Origin: Akanthomyces muscarius
Taxonomy: Eukaryota; Ascomycota; Sordariomycetes; Hypocreales; Cordycipitaceae
DNA: 64,000 bases
Direction of reading: 5' to 3'
NCBI RefSeq assembly: GCF_028009165.1
Contig: NC_079244.1
Span: forward strand, 1,364,001 to 1,428,000
Made by a program: the position numbers and the translations under genes. The notes under the pieces are model-generated. The model made no database searches, had not been told where the DNA came from, and worked only from the letters and a program-made list of their open reading frames with translations. Shown here piece by piece: positions 21,122 to 31,823 of the stretch. Numbering within the stretch: position 1 is the stretch's first letter; each line of letters begins with the position of its first letter.

Positions 21122-22965
21122 ATGGCTGACAAGGCTTCTGCGAAGGGAAAGAAGTCCCTCATTCTCAACGCCTTTGTGATGATGTGTAGGTTTTCGTTAA
21201 CAAAAAGCACTTTCAGATTTCTAATGGAAATTTAGGTAGCGGCCATCAATCTCCAGGTTTATGGCGCCACCCGGATGACAAGTCGTGGAGATTTGACGAA
21301 ACAGAGCATTGGGTTGAACTGGCGAAGCTACTTGAGTCGGCCAAGTTTCACGGCATCTTTATTGCTGATGTGCTAGGTAAGTTTCTCTTGATGGAGACAA
21401 AACAGCCGCAGCTAACTGATTTAGGTGGTTACGATGTGTACACAAAGTCTTTGGATCCAGCGATCGTCTCTGGTGCGCAGTGGCCCGTGACAGAACCCCT
21501 TGCAGTGGTTCCCGCCATGGCCGCGGCGACGAAAAGCATCGGCTTTGGCGTGACTATTTCTACCACATACGAGCAGCCATACCACTTGGCTAGGAGGATT
21601 TCTACTATTGATCACTTAACCAAAGGGCGGTAAGTGTGGTTCTTCCCAGATATGCTTGACCCCTCAACTAATTAGCTTTCTCAAGGCTGGGCTGGAATGT
21701 GCGTACAAGATCAAAGTACCTTCTAATACCTCTGCTTACATTGCAATAGATTGTAACGAGTTATTTGGACTCGGCTGCCAAAAATATGGGACGCAACGAG
21801 CAGTTGGATGTATGCTACTTATCCCGTCCCGGGAGGGTAAAGAAATACTAATGGTTGCAGCACGACGAGCGCTACGCCCAAGCGGAGGAATACATGAAAG
21901 TCATGTACAAACTGTTCGAGGCATCTTGGCGCGATGATGCGGTGATTCTTGACCGTGAACGGGGTGTTTATACCAACCCAGATCTTGTTCGCCAGATCAA
22001 TCACGAAGGGAAGTACTACACAGTTCCTGGTCCACACATTGTCCATCCCAGCCCACAGCGAACACCGCTGCTTTTGCAAGCTGGCGCGTCCAAGTCAGGG
22101 AAACTTTTCGCTGCCCAGCATGCAGAAGCGATATTTACTTCTGCTCACGCTCCCGAAGCGTGCAAGAAGAACATCGCAGAGATACGGCAAACTGCAAAAG
22201 ACGTTTTCGGCAGAGACCCACGAAGCATCAAAGTGCTCGCTCTGGTCACTCCAATTCTGGGTAAAACTGAAGAGGAAGCACTCGCCAAGTACAACGACTA
22301 CAAGAAGTATGCCTCCCTCGACGGGGCACTTTCGCTTTTTGGCGGCTGGACGGGGATGGATCTGAGTGCCTACGGCGATGACGAAGAGTTGCGCGAAGTT
22401 GAAAGCAACGCTGTGAGGTGAGCAACTGTCTCTGCAATGGCAGTGAATGTTTTGCTGTTATCCGGCTAACAGTCTTCAGGTCGACCGTTCAGGCTTATGC
22501 AAGGTTCTCGCCAGCGAACGCAAAATGGACAAAGCATACGGTTGCTGAACATGTAAGCCTGGGTGGCAATGGACCACTGTTCGTGGGAACTCCCGGGCAA
22601 GTCGCGGACAGTCTCGAAACTTGGGTCCAGGAGGCCGACGTCGACGGATTTAACCTAGTGAGTCCTTTATTTATTTATTTTGTTTATTGTTTTTTTCATC
22701 GATTAGACTCGCCGATTTTTATGCTGACTCGCTCTCCCAGGCATATGCGTTATTCCCGCAAACCTTCCAAGACATTATTGACCTGCTGCTTCCTGAGCTG
22801 AGAAGGCGCGGTTTGTTTTGGGAAGATTACTCAGTCCCAGGCGGAACGTATCGCGAAAACTTTTACACTGAAGCTGGCCAGAAGCACGCCAAGCAAGAAC
22901 ATGTGGCATCAAAGTATCATTGGAAGGCAGGGCGGACTGCAGCGCAAAGTACTTTCCCGGAATAG
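21122..22965 (+). CDS. Luciferase-like FMN-dependent monooxygenase, NtaA/SnaA/DszA family
   Basis: Eight exons: 21122-21185, 21236-21376, 21425-21629, 21686-21698, 21750-21809, 21861-22417, 22480-22657 and 22741-22965, giving 480 aa with all phases closed. The fourth exon is only 13 nt but is needed to produce the conserved RLGWN-IVTSYLDSAAKNMG block. Other family landmarks are CSGHQSPGLWRHPDD, FIADVLGGYDVY, EPLAVVPAMAAATKSIGFG, the STTYEQPYHLARR block, SPQRTPLLLQAGAS and GTPGQVADSLETWV. These flavin-reductase-dependent TIM-barrel enzymes use FMNH2 and O2 to oxygenate or cleave C-N and C-S bonds (nitrilotriacetate, dibenzothiophene sulfone, streptogramin) in bacteria; fungal copies are mostly uncharacterised. 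No partner flavin reductase is in the window. It converges on the alpha-galactosidase gene, 116 bp away. Confidence 0.9.
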
Positions 22966-23081
22966 AGTTGCATCACCAATACAGGCTGTTTCTGGGTGGT
23001 GTCGCCTCGGCACCCGGCAAAAGATAGTTTTCAACAAGTTTTATGCAGCATATTTGAGGACACACTGTAACTCATTCTGAT

Positions 23082-24567
23082 TTAGCAACGGTTTCCAACC
23101 AAGATAGCCGCAGTATCATGAGCATCCACATCAACGGAATAGCTGCCCAAGCAGCCCAGGTCCTTGCCCGTCCAAACATCCGTGACGTAATACTTTCCGC
23201 TGCGCAGGCGTGGGATCTCGCTCCATGTGGCAGTCTTCTTTGTTTTTTCATCTCTTACATTCATCATAAGCACAAGATGCCCATTCCTTGACGGGCCGGC
23301 CCAAAACTCGGCAGGGTTAGCAGGGTCATAGGTCCACTGCGGGTTGACACCCCATTTGTACGGCTGCGCTGGCTCGCCATACTTATCGTCCTGGTTGAAC
23401 GCCAGAAGATGCCTGTTCTTGAGGATATCGACGTCGTCCTGCGTCATGTTCTTGACGTTGGAGCCAATGAGCAGGGGCGACTTCATAGCAGCCCAAAGCG
23501 CAAAATGGGTGCGCGTCTCGGCGGGCGAAATTCCATTTCCGACTTCGAGCATGTCTGCATCGTTATGCCCATAAAAGTTTGTTGTGTGCATCTTGAACGA
23601 ATTTTGGTTGATGATGGACTTGATGCTGTCCCAGGTGTTGGTAATATCTCCGCTCATTCTCCAACTGGCGGCCAGGTCCTTGCCCCAGGAGAATACGTCT
23701 GCGGTACCCCAAATGCACATGTTGTAGACGATCTCGCGCTTCTGCTTGGCAAGAGCAGCGCTCATGCGGGAGAATCGCTCGTATGATTTAGACTTGCGCC
23801 AGTCGTAGCCGGAGGGTGCGAGGCGAGGCTCATCCTTGGAGTTGCAGGTTCCGTTGTTGCCAACATGGGTCGATGCCGAATCACAGGCAACGTATTGATC
23901 CTGCCAGTTGGAAGGAATGTTGCAGTTGTCATACTTTAAGTAATCAATTCCCCACGATGCCCAATCGGCAGCATCGACGTCCTCGTGCTCCAAGCTGGCG
24001 GGGTAGCCGGCGCATGTGAGTGTTCCCGCGGCTGCATTCTGTTAAATATGGGCACGTTAAGGGGATTCTTGTCGTATCAGACTTACTGCTGTAAATTCCG
24101 ATCTTCAGCTTCATTTCGTGAATCTTTTTAGCAAGTCCATCGATGCCGTCAGGGAACTTGGTCTTGTCGACGGCGATGTGTCCATCGACTCTACCGCTCT
24201 TGACAGCCCAGCAGTCATCGACTGTTGTAATTTGTTAGAGGGTGGCAATCACTTTGTATGCCTTGGAAACGTACTGTTGACGTAGCCATAGCCGGCGTCA
24301 CGAAGACCGCGATCCACAATGGCTTGAGCGGCCTCGAGAAACTGCTCAGCATTAATGTCGCAGTGGTACGCGTTCCACGAGTTCCAACCCAGCGTGGGCA
24401 ATTTGCTCTGGATACTTATTTAGCTGCGGGTTCAAATCGTATCATCAAGATTGGCATACAGCCTGGCCCTTGCCCATCACATGAGCATGTCCAAGGGAGG
24501 CCGCAGTGAGCACAGTCGCTGCGAGGGGTCCGGCCCACGTCCTGGATTGCATCGAAGAGTGTTTCAT
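23082..24567 (-). CDS. Secreted alpha-galactosidase, glycoside hydrolase family 27
   Basis: Four exons, 24567-24460, 24407-24275, 24221-24087 and 24031-23082, give 441 aa. Residues 1 to about 28 form a signal peptide. The GH27 barrel starts at LPTLGWNSWNAYHCDIN. IDDCW follows, then IDYLKYDNC with the nucleophile Asp160. WRMSGDI places the acid/base Asp at residue 254, and GHNDADMLEVGN completes the active-site loops. The C-terminal beta domain ends in AAILVGNRC. The third splice acceptor was chosen at 24032 because it gives the family sequence YSTAGTLTCAGYPASL; an acceptor 6 nt upstream would add two residues. The enzyme removes terminal alpha-galactose from melibiose, raffinose or galactomannan outside the cell. 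A TATAAAA lies about 90 nt upstream of the start. Confidence 0.95.
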
Positions 24568-25382
24568 ATTGACTAGTTGCAAGAGATATTCGTCGAGATG
24601 CTTGCCTTGGAGGTTGTCTCAATCTGTCTACAAGTGAGGCAACATCATAGTTTTTATAGTTAGCTCGATGTGGGAGAGGGCGCGCGTCACCGCGGCCTAA
24701 TTGCACCGAGAATCGAGACAAGGGCCAGGTCTTCCTGCATCTGTATCGTTCCTCTGGGGTAATAATGGGGTAATGAGCTTGACTAGTCAGGGAACACTTT
24801 TCTGTATTATCGTCAATTGTACCGACGGGTGCAGTCTTGATCGACAAACCCCGCGCGGGTAGCGTCACATCGCCAAGGCGGGGAAGCTTTGAGGAGCGGC
24901 CTCAATTGGTCAAGAACCTGGGACGATGCATGACAGTCCAATAGTAAGCGAAGAATAATGCCATTTATCGTCGGTTCGGCACTGAAAGGACCGATTTATC
25001 GCTTTTCCTTGATTATACCTTGTCACCTTAGACCAGCCGTCTGTGGCTGATCAGCAAAGTCGCTGAAACCTTGAGGATTGGTTGCCGATGTGACGTTTCA
25101 TTGCATTCAAGAGTGAATACGAAGTTTTGGCGAGGATGACATGAAGGAATTTAAGTAGCGCGAAAATGCGTGAAATTTGCTCGCCTTTGTACTCTGGTTC
25201 AATGAAGCACAAGTGATGTTAAAGTTGAAACCAGGCACAGTGGCAACGGCTCGAAAGGTCAGCAAAAAAATGGGCATCTCAAGACCGACGTGACTTCAGG
25301 AGTTCGAGATATCCAACGTTGTTATTGTTCAAAATTATGGGTATATTGCGTCCCGTCACTTCCGCCTGGCCCAATTGAATTC
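24568..25382. promoter_or_regulatory. Intergenic, alpha-galactosidase promoter side
   Basis: This 815-bp region contains the promoter of the alpha-galactosidase gene (minus strand) and the 3' end of the CFEM receptor gene. No gene is visible. Confidence 0.4.
24652..24658 (-). promoter_or_regulatory. Putative TATA box of the alpha-galactosidase gene
   Basis: On the minus strand the sequence is TATAAAA, 85-91 nt upstream of the ATG at 24567, which suits a strongly inducible secreted-enzyme gene. Confidence 0.55.
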
Positions 25383-26839
25383 CTAGCGCCGAGTACCCTC
25401 TTGCTCCGACCTCACCAGCCCATCGTGGGACTTGGTTAGATTTGACTGCCAGTCACTACCCTTTGCGTGATCCACATCGGTCAACTCGTTTCCATGGCTT
25501 TCCAGTGATGTTTCTGAGCGGAGGACATTTGCACCACGCGATCCATGCGCGTAAGAGACACTCTGACCCGATGCCGTCGTGTTCCCCAGCAACTTCGGGA
25601 ATAGGCGCAAAAGCAGCAGTCGCAGCGAAGGAAGACATGTGCAAATCATTCCAATGTTGACCTCGATTGTCGACCAATAGGCAATCTCCCATTGATCCCA
25701 AGTTGGGTTGTTGGAGTTTGCGAAGCCGACCAGAGATCGAAGCCGGAGAATAGAGACAACCGTCACGCTATGTCAAATAATTAGAGTCACGACCGAACTA
25801 TACTCGTTAGAGCTTTACTTACAAGGTTCCAGTCAGAAACATGATGACGACGCCGACCTTCTTTCTCCAATGCAGTTGCAGCTTCGTAATCTGGCTCAAG
25901 GGAATGGCAATCATCAAGATGTCGATCAAAACACTGATAGTGGCGTTCGACCAACCCATGGCATTGATGTTGATGCAATGGCCCTGTCCAGGGTTCTCGC
26001 TGTACTGCGTCCACCAGTAGTGAATTGGCGTGCACTGGAAAATGGCCGCTGTGACAAAGACGACGCCAAAAAGGACATTGAGAATGCAGATCCCCCATAA
26101 CAGCCGTCGGATGCCCGTACCGGGGAACACACAGAGATAAAATGCCGATAGACTCAGCTTGAGCATAGACAGCTCTGCCAGGTACAAGACTTCCATGATG
26201 TACAGCCACATGACAAACGTACTTAGCTCGCTGACGGACATGGTCCACACATCCTTGCCCAGGCCGTGGTCGGCAAGGCCCTTGATGTTGAGGACGGTAC
26301 CGGAGATGCGGAGCACGACGGTCAAGAGGATGATCTTATCGTCGGGGCCAAGTGCCCGCCTCGAGCTCCAGAACTGCTTGAAAGCAACGCGCACAAGCAC
26401 AAGAGCGATGGCGAGGACACCAAGAATAATCGACATCGTGTAGTATTGCTGCGTCTTGTTGCGAACGGGGGCGCCGCAGGCCGTCTGGGTTATATTCTTG
26501 GTGTGGAGGGAGTCTGAAAGACTGCATGATTGGGAAATGCATGCAGTTGCATTTTTTTGCAAATTATCATCGTGGCAAATGCACTGCATGTCGGTCGGAG
26601 AGCACTTCGAGGCGGATATCGCGGTCAGAAGGCATGGCAACTAACGGCACGTCAAACCTCGGTCAGCAAATGAAGTCTTCGGTTTTGGGTCTGATCGGGG
26701 GTCATTTGCAAACACCTACAGCACAAGGAGGCACCGACGACAATTGCGACATTGGGCTTTCTGCCCGTGGCTGCTGCGACGCGGCCACGCAGAGTTGCGT
26801 GCCGCATGCCAGCAATAGGCTCCAGTATTGGACGAGCAT
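25383..26839 (-). CDS. CFEM-domain, seven-helix GPCR-like receptor (PTH11 type)
   Basis: Three exons, 26839-26720, 26640-25823 and 25767-25383, give 440 aa. A signal peptide (MLVQYWSLLLACGTQLCVAA) is followed by a CFEM domain with all eight cysteines at residues 39, 43, 53, 60, 62, 74, 79 and 95. Asp57 sits where CFEM proteins coordinate heme iron. The first intron splits the CFEM domain right after PPCA, and the donor GTAGGT is the only one that restores the PPCALPCLLTAI pattern. Seven hydrophobic helices follow (about residues 107-365), including the fungal rhodopsin-family segments TQYSENPGQGHC and DILMIAIPLSQI. The 70-residue cytoplasmic tail is hydrophilic. PTH11-class proteins sense surfaces or host cues at the plasma membrane; the ligand here is unknown. 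Confidence 0.9.
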
Positions 26840-29800
26840 CGTTGCGCGCCGTGAGTGATTGTTCGAATTGGCTTCCTGAAAGAGAGCGTAATCACATTTC
26901 CGGCCGCTGTGGTTTGTGGAGAGCACTCTTCAGAAGAGATGGAAGCGTGGGGGCAAGGCACGCGACGCCCTTCTTATTAAGATGCAAGATCGAAGGGGCC
27001 CAAGAAATGCCGCGTGGAAGCGAGAGGGTAGACTTTTCTCCCACCTCCCCTTTCCCACTGATCAGGATCGGTCTACCCACAGGGGCGGTACCACGAGTCG
27101 GAGCATTTTTCGAAGAGGGGGCGAAGAGGCCGGGGCTCTCTCCTAGTTGATGTGTGTGTTCAGTCGGAGCCGACGACGATCTTTCACCCACAACGTGGCG
27201 GTCTTCACATGCCGCAACTAATTTGCCGCGACATAGTCTGCCACCAGTGGCGTTCGGCAATTCATTTTTTACTCCTCTCGTCTCTATACCTTGTTTGTAC
27301 TTGCATCACTTCAGAGAAAAGGCACAATTGAACACATTCTACGGATGGACTAGCTGCGAATATTCTGCACGTCTCTTCTGTCTGCAGAATACAGAATTTG
27401 ACACATGAGTCCCACCGTTGCGGACCGCGGTGATCTATATCAGACTAACGGCCAACTAAACTAGTGGCGGCCCTGCCCTGCGGGACACCGTTTTGCGTCG
27501 CACAGGCCCTGGGCTGAACAATTCTAGTTTCACCTGACTCGGGCTGAAATTTGACAAGAGTGTGGGGAGTGACATTTCCAGAGGATGAAGAATTGCCGTT
27601 GGCAAGCCATGGCGCTTCTGGCTTCCCGCGCTCAGACTCTTGACCAGACGAGACATAGGAAGAATTAGTCCGGCATACCGCGAGCCCCCGAGTTGCCGAG
27701 CCATCTTCATCTTTTCTTTCCTTTTGACATATCGGCGGGGCTTGTCAAGCACCCGGGTGGCGACGGTGCATATGTACGGTGGGCCACGGGCGCCACTTCC
27801 ATGGTCCAAGTTTTTCAGGGGAAGAGTTCAGATAAATTTTACGAGCCTGCGGCCGGTTCCGATGTTGGTATTTATGGGCGTTCCGCCAGAGTTCCGGCAC
27901 GGCTGTGGGGGGGAGCACGGATTAGACTGCCCTTTTTCGTGTTCATCGCCGACACTTGCAGTCGATAAATAGTATCTTCAACCCCTCAAAAGATAATGTT
28001 TCCATGATCAATTGCAGTGCTCGTCTTGAGATTAGAAATATCCTACTGAGTCAAAATTGAAACATTTATGACGCTAAAGACCCCTAAAGTTGTCACGAGG
28101 AGCTGTTCGCGGTGTCCTCGTAGCCAAGAAGTTGAGCCGGTCCTAGCGGTTGTGGGGGAAATTGCAATACCAGTTCGTATATTAAAATTTATCAATCTAT
28201 GATTCCTATTGAGATGATCTTCACTTTAACCAGATGTCTTTGTCCATCAATCCCTGTAACGAAATGCCGACTAGAGCCGACTCCAGGATCATTAACGTTA
28301 GGGCACATTTGTTTAGGCTACATGTCGAGGACAAGGCTTCAGGCATTGGCGCCACCATTCATGTATTTTTCAACATGAACTGCATCGTGAATATTGTGGC
28401 TATACTGTGCCGGGGATGCGTCAATAGAAACAACTACTCAGAATCGGGTAGAGTGCTCTTATCCTCTTCATGCGCACCTTTTTGCCCAAGGGCAGCGAGT
28501 TCTCGGTGGTTATCGTTGGCGGAGCCCTGCCAATGTACCCTGTCGACAAGGAGTCAAGGACATCGTCTTGGCAGACTACGATCTTATCGATTTTTTTTTC
28601 AGTGATCCCTAGCGTCATGAAAAGCGTATAGGAGGAATAATTGCGCCTGATTCAGCACAGCAACAAAACATGCTAATAAGCCAGACAAAGTCAGATATTT
28701 GAATGGCTCAACATGAATTACCGAGATAATTGTTTTATTCTTCTTCGCCAGAGAAACGCAAGCCAGCTTACCTGTTATTCGGCCTCAACTCCCGCAGGTT
28801 CAGTTTGTACCTAGGCCCAAATGGCGGCGTCTTCGTTCCGCCAGTTGTTCAGGAGACTCGGGGTCAATGCGAAATCATTTCGCCTACAAAGAGAAATGTA
28901 TTTCGGCAGACACTCAATACTAGCTCACTGAATGGCGAAGAGGGTCGTCGAAACAGTCTGAAAAATTTTCCAACGGCGCGTGGCGCGCCACGACTGATTC
29001 GTGTACCACAGCAATGGCTTTACCTATTTCCCATAACGGCACTTGTCTCGTCTCATGGTAGCTTATAATTAAACTTAGGAACTGGTCCGATACTTTTCAC
29101 CGTTAGGATGAGAAGCTGGTAAGCAATTTCCGCAGCAAAGGACACCGGCCATAGCAAGTCGCTGCATACATTCGGCCCAGGCAGGAGGGCATTAGTACTG
29201 ACCCGCCAAATGAATTGCCAAGGTGTGACTTGTGTTAACTGAGACACCGCGAAACTAACTTTCCAGGACGGTGCACATCGCCTCCCTCCATCATGTTGCA
29301 GGACGGAGCTTACACAGAGCAGCTTTGTCTCGTCATCATCACTGATCATAGCTGGTACATGGCAGCATCATCCCATCCCAGGAAAGTTCGCGAGGACCCG
29401 ACACTAATAAAACTTGGCATCGAGCAGCGTGTTCTTGGAGTAGTGATACTCTGCATCACCGCCGGTGAGTATCAGTAGTCGGTTGTTCTGGTTGCAAAGC
29501 TGAGGTGCACTGTAGTGCCGGCTCTAGACTGGCTTTCTCTCACGCTGGCGGATTTATGTGCCACCAAGAGCCCTTTTTGCCTCCACCGACGGTGTCAATT
29601 TAGCAATGCATTCCTTGTGGGATCATGCAGAAGCCGATCTTTGATTGGTGGTTTTGGCCATCACCATGAGCACCAGTAAGTGGAGGCTCAAAGGCAAGCG
29701 GCCGGACCGCATTTCATGGTTGGGGCTTTCAACAAGCACGGTGATGGCAACGAGGTTCTCTTTTTCGTCCTTTACTGACCCTTTCGGATTGACTTCCTCA

Positions 29801-30205
29801 CTCCTCGCCAATCTTGTCAAACAAGCAAATTGGATGCAGTAGCTTCGATGCGATTCCTGCATCGCTAGTGAGGCTGGCCAGCTGCATCAGGGCGTGGCTT
29901 ATTGACTATTGTCATGTCAGACTGTGGCTTGATAGCCATTACTACCGCGAGCACTGACGGAAACTTGGGTGTGCTAACATGAAACTCCAGCGGCTCCTCC
30001 GTTCTCTCCCCCGAACACTTGCAACACCAACAACGTCTACCCCAACAATCCGGCTCATTGCTAAGCGGCTTCGCGCACATAGGAGACTCGTTTTATCACG
30101 ATATAGTATATACACACAATGTATGCAGATTTCTTTTGCGCATGATGAATAGAGGAAAGTTCGTGGACCTCATTCTTTGGTGAAGGTGGTATTTTTGCCT
30201 TGTAG
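26840..30205. other. 3.4-kb gene-poor intergenic region
   Basis: No gene can be supported here. The DNA is mixed in composition, AT-richer at 27960-28750, with several sub-125-codon frames. One of them (28394-28612, containing LGGYRWRSPANVPCRQGVKD) reads a little like protein but has weak codon bias and no recognisable family. There are no obvious long repeats or transposase motifs. Short remnants of decayed genes cannot be excluded. Confidence 0.4.
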
Positions 30206-31387
30206 CTATTGTCTTTGGAACAAGTACAGCTCTACAGACTCGTCTTCGTTGCCCAGAACGGGCAGTCTTAATATCTGGCTGCACTCAACCGACCACCTGT
30301 TGTCCGTCATCTGGTCAAAGAAAGCTCGCTCCGATGCATGCCGCGGCTTAGTAGCTAGGAAGACTTTTGTCCCAGTTGCGACCCCCTTATTGTTTTTACT
30401 TGAGCTCTCGATGGCACTCAGCGTCTCCACAAGTGCTGGCAGCATGTCGACGTTGTAGGTGCAGTCACTTATGATGATGAGGTCCCAACAGCGACATGCA
30501 ACTTCGGGGCCAAACACCCCTCTCCTTCCATCTTCCCAATCAAGGTTTTCGTATAGTAGCGACAAGCCGTGATTTGATGGGCTGGTGGCTATCCGCCGCA
30601 TATTCGTTGTTGCTCTCTCCTCGGCCTCGTCCAGATCCGTCATCATGATTGTGCACTGTTCCAGTCCCTCTTTTCGCAATTCTGGAACTACCGTGGCGAT
30701 TCCGATGCCCAGAATTCCGACACCACATCCAAGTTCAAGAATATTTAGTGTCGTCTGGGAGGAGAAGATGGTCTTCATAGCTTTGGGAAGCGACTGTTGG
30801 CTGCACTCGAGGCCAGGACACAAGTAAGCGCCTGCAACAGAACACATCGTTAGCACACCAGCATCCCAGATGTGCCGGGCTATGCTTTCGCCGATTTCTT
30901 CCTCAACTTCGACAAGATATTTGCCAGCGCCGGCGTCGTCTAGCAAGATTCTTCGCGTCGACACATCTACACCTTCATCTGAGTTGCTCAATACGGCCCA
31001 AACAGGCATAACTTGGCCATGAGCTTCGTCTCCCTCCGAGATAGAAAGGATGTTTTGCGCACCATCTGCGGACATCTTTTTGTTGGTTGATATGCAGATA
31101 TTGACCTTGGTACCAGATGCCAGGGCAGATTGCAGCTGTCTGGGAATTGCAATTTTGGGTTTAGCCACTCGCATACCAGCTTGCCACAGCATCTGGCCCT
31201 TTTTTGTCAATTTCAGGATTGTGCGATTTGATGATTCGTGTAATTCCGCTATTATTTGCAGATCAATCGGATCCTCTGGGTGGAGAAATGAGTCTCCGAG
31301 ATCAGTTGTGACGGTGAAAAGCAGTTCTAGATGGAGCCCAGCCTGCCGAGTGACCCTTGGCGGCCGAAGAAGGCGAATGTAGTGCAT
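30206..31387 (-). CDS. METTL21-type (Methyltransf_16) lysine/protein N-methyltransferase
   Basis: Single-exon gene, 393 aa. The frame is open seven codons further upstream from a TTG, but I start at the ATG giving MHYIRLLRPPRV, the usual N-terminus of this fungal group. The Rossmann SAM-binding motif I is NILELGCGVGILGIG (about residues 215-229). An acidic motif TDLDEAEERATTN follows, and the family post-motif is DLIIISDCTYNVDMLPALVETL. The N-terminal 200 residues are specific to fungal members. Relatives methylate Lys in translation factors, chaperones or other proteins, in cytosol or nucleus; the target here is unknown. It is divergent from the deaminase-like gene, with 436 bp between the start codons. 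Confidence 0.88.
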   Translation of the reverse strand: MHYIRLLRPPRVTRQAGLHLELLFTVTTDLGDSFLHPEDPIDLQIIAELHESSNRTILKLTKKGQMLWQAGMRVAKPKIAIPRQLQSALASGTKVNICISTNKKMSADGAQNILSISEGDEAHGQVMPVWAVLSNSDEGVDVSTRRILLDDAGAGKYLVEVEEEIGESIARHIWDAGVLTMCSVAGAYLCPGLECSQQSLPKAMKTIFSSQTTLNILELGCGVGILGIGIATVVPELRKEGLEQCTIMMTDLDEAEERATTNMRRIATSPSNHGLSLLYENLDWEDGRRGVFGPEVACRCWDLIIISDCTYNVDMLPALVETLSAIESSSKNNKGVATGTKVFLATKPRHASERAFFDQMTDNRWSVECSQILRLPVLGNEDESVELYLFQRQ

Positions 31388-31823
31388 TTCTTTTATGTCA
31401 AGAGTCAAATCATCGGATTATAGAGTAGCCCCGGGTGGGAAAGTAATGTGTTATCGCAGAGCCATTGTCGATGGTTTTTACGCGCTGCCGCTGGCTGAAG
31501 ATGTCGATCAGAAGTTTTCTCGTCCACGGCTTAGTCATCTACGCCGAGGAGGTATCGCGAACCAAGATCTCGAGATGTTAGGTTCTCGACTGTTTCTGGA
31601 GAATAGCATTTCATTTGGGCTAGTATATTCAGGCACTTCATATCGTGTTTTGTGTTGGAGTTTTGCGCCGCCGATCTACCTTATCAGCGCCCGGAAGCCG
31701 CCGCTGACACAGCCACATGGCGGTGGTCGCCGTGTCACAGGTCGTGATAAGAACGCAATACTCCCAACTCTATACAAAACTCTATACCAACCTCACATTT
31801 GCCTTTATAGTCAATCATTGAGA
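31388..31823. promoter_or_regulatory. Divergent promoter between methyltransferase and deaminase-fold genes
   Basis: The 436 bp between the two ATGs must carry both promoters. The deaminase side holds CTATACAAAA (about 31773-31782) and TTTATAG (31804-31810), either of which could serve as a weak TATA element. Confidence 0.5.

Noticed and set aside
28394..28612. 72-codon frame with a protein-like stretch
   Set aside because: It is short, without codon bias or recognised family; it is mentioned in the intergenic entry only.
31395..31823. Upstream extension of the deaminase-fold frame by 143 codons
   Set aside because: The extension has no coding bias and overlaps the divergent promoter; the ATG at 31824 gives a family-like N-terminus.
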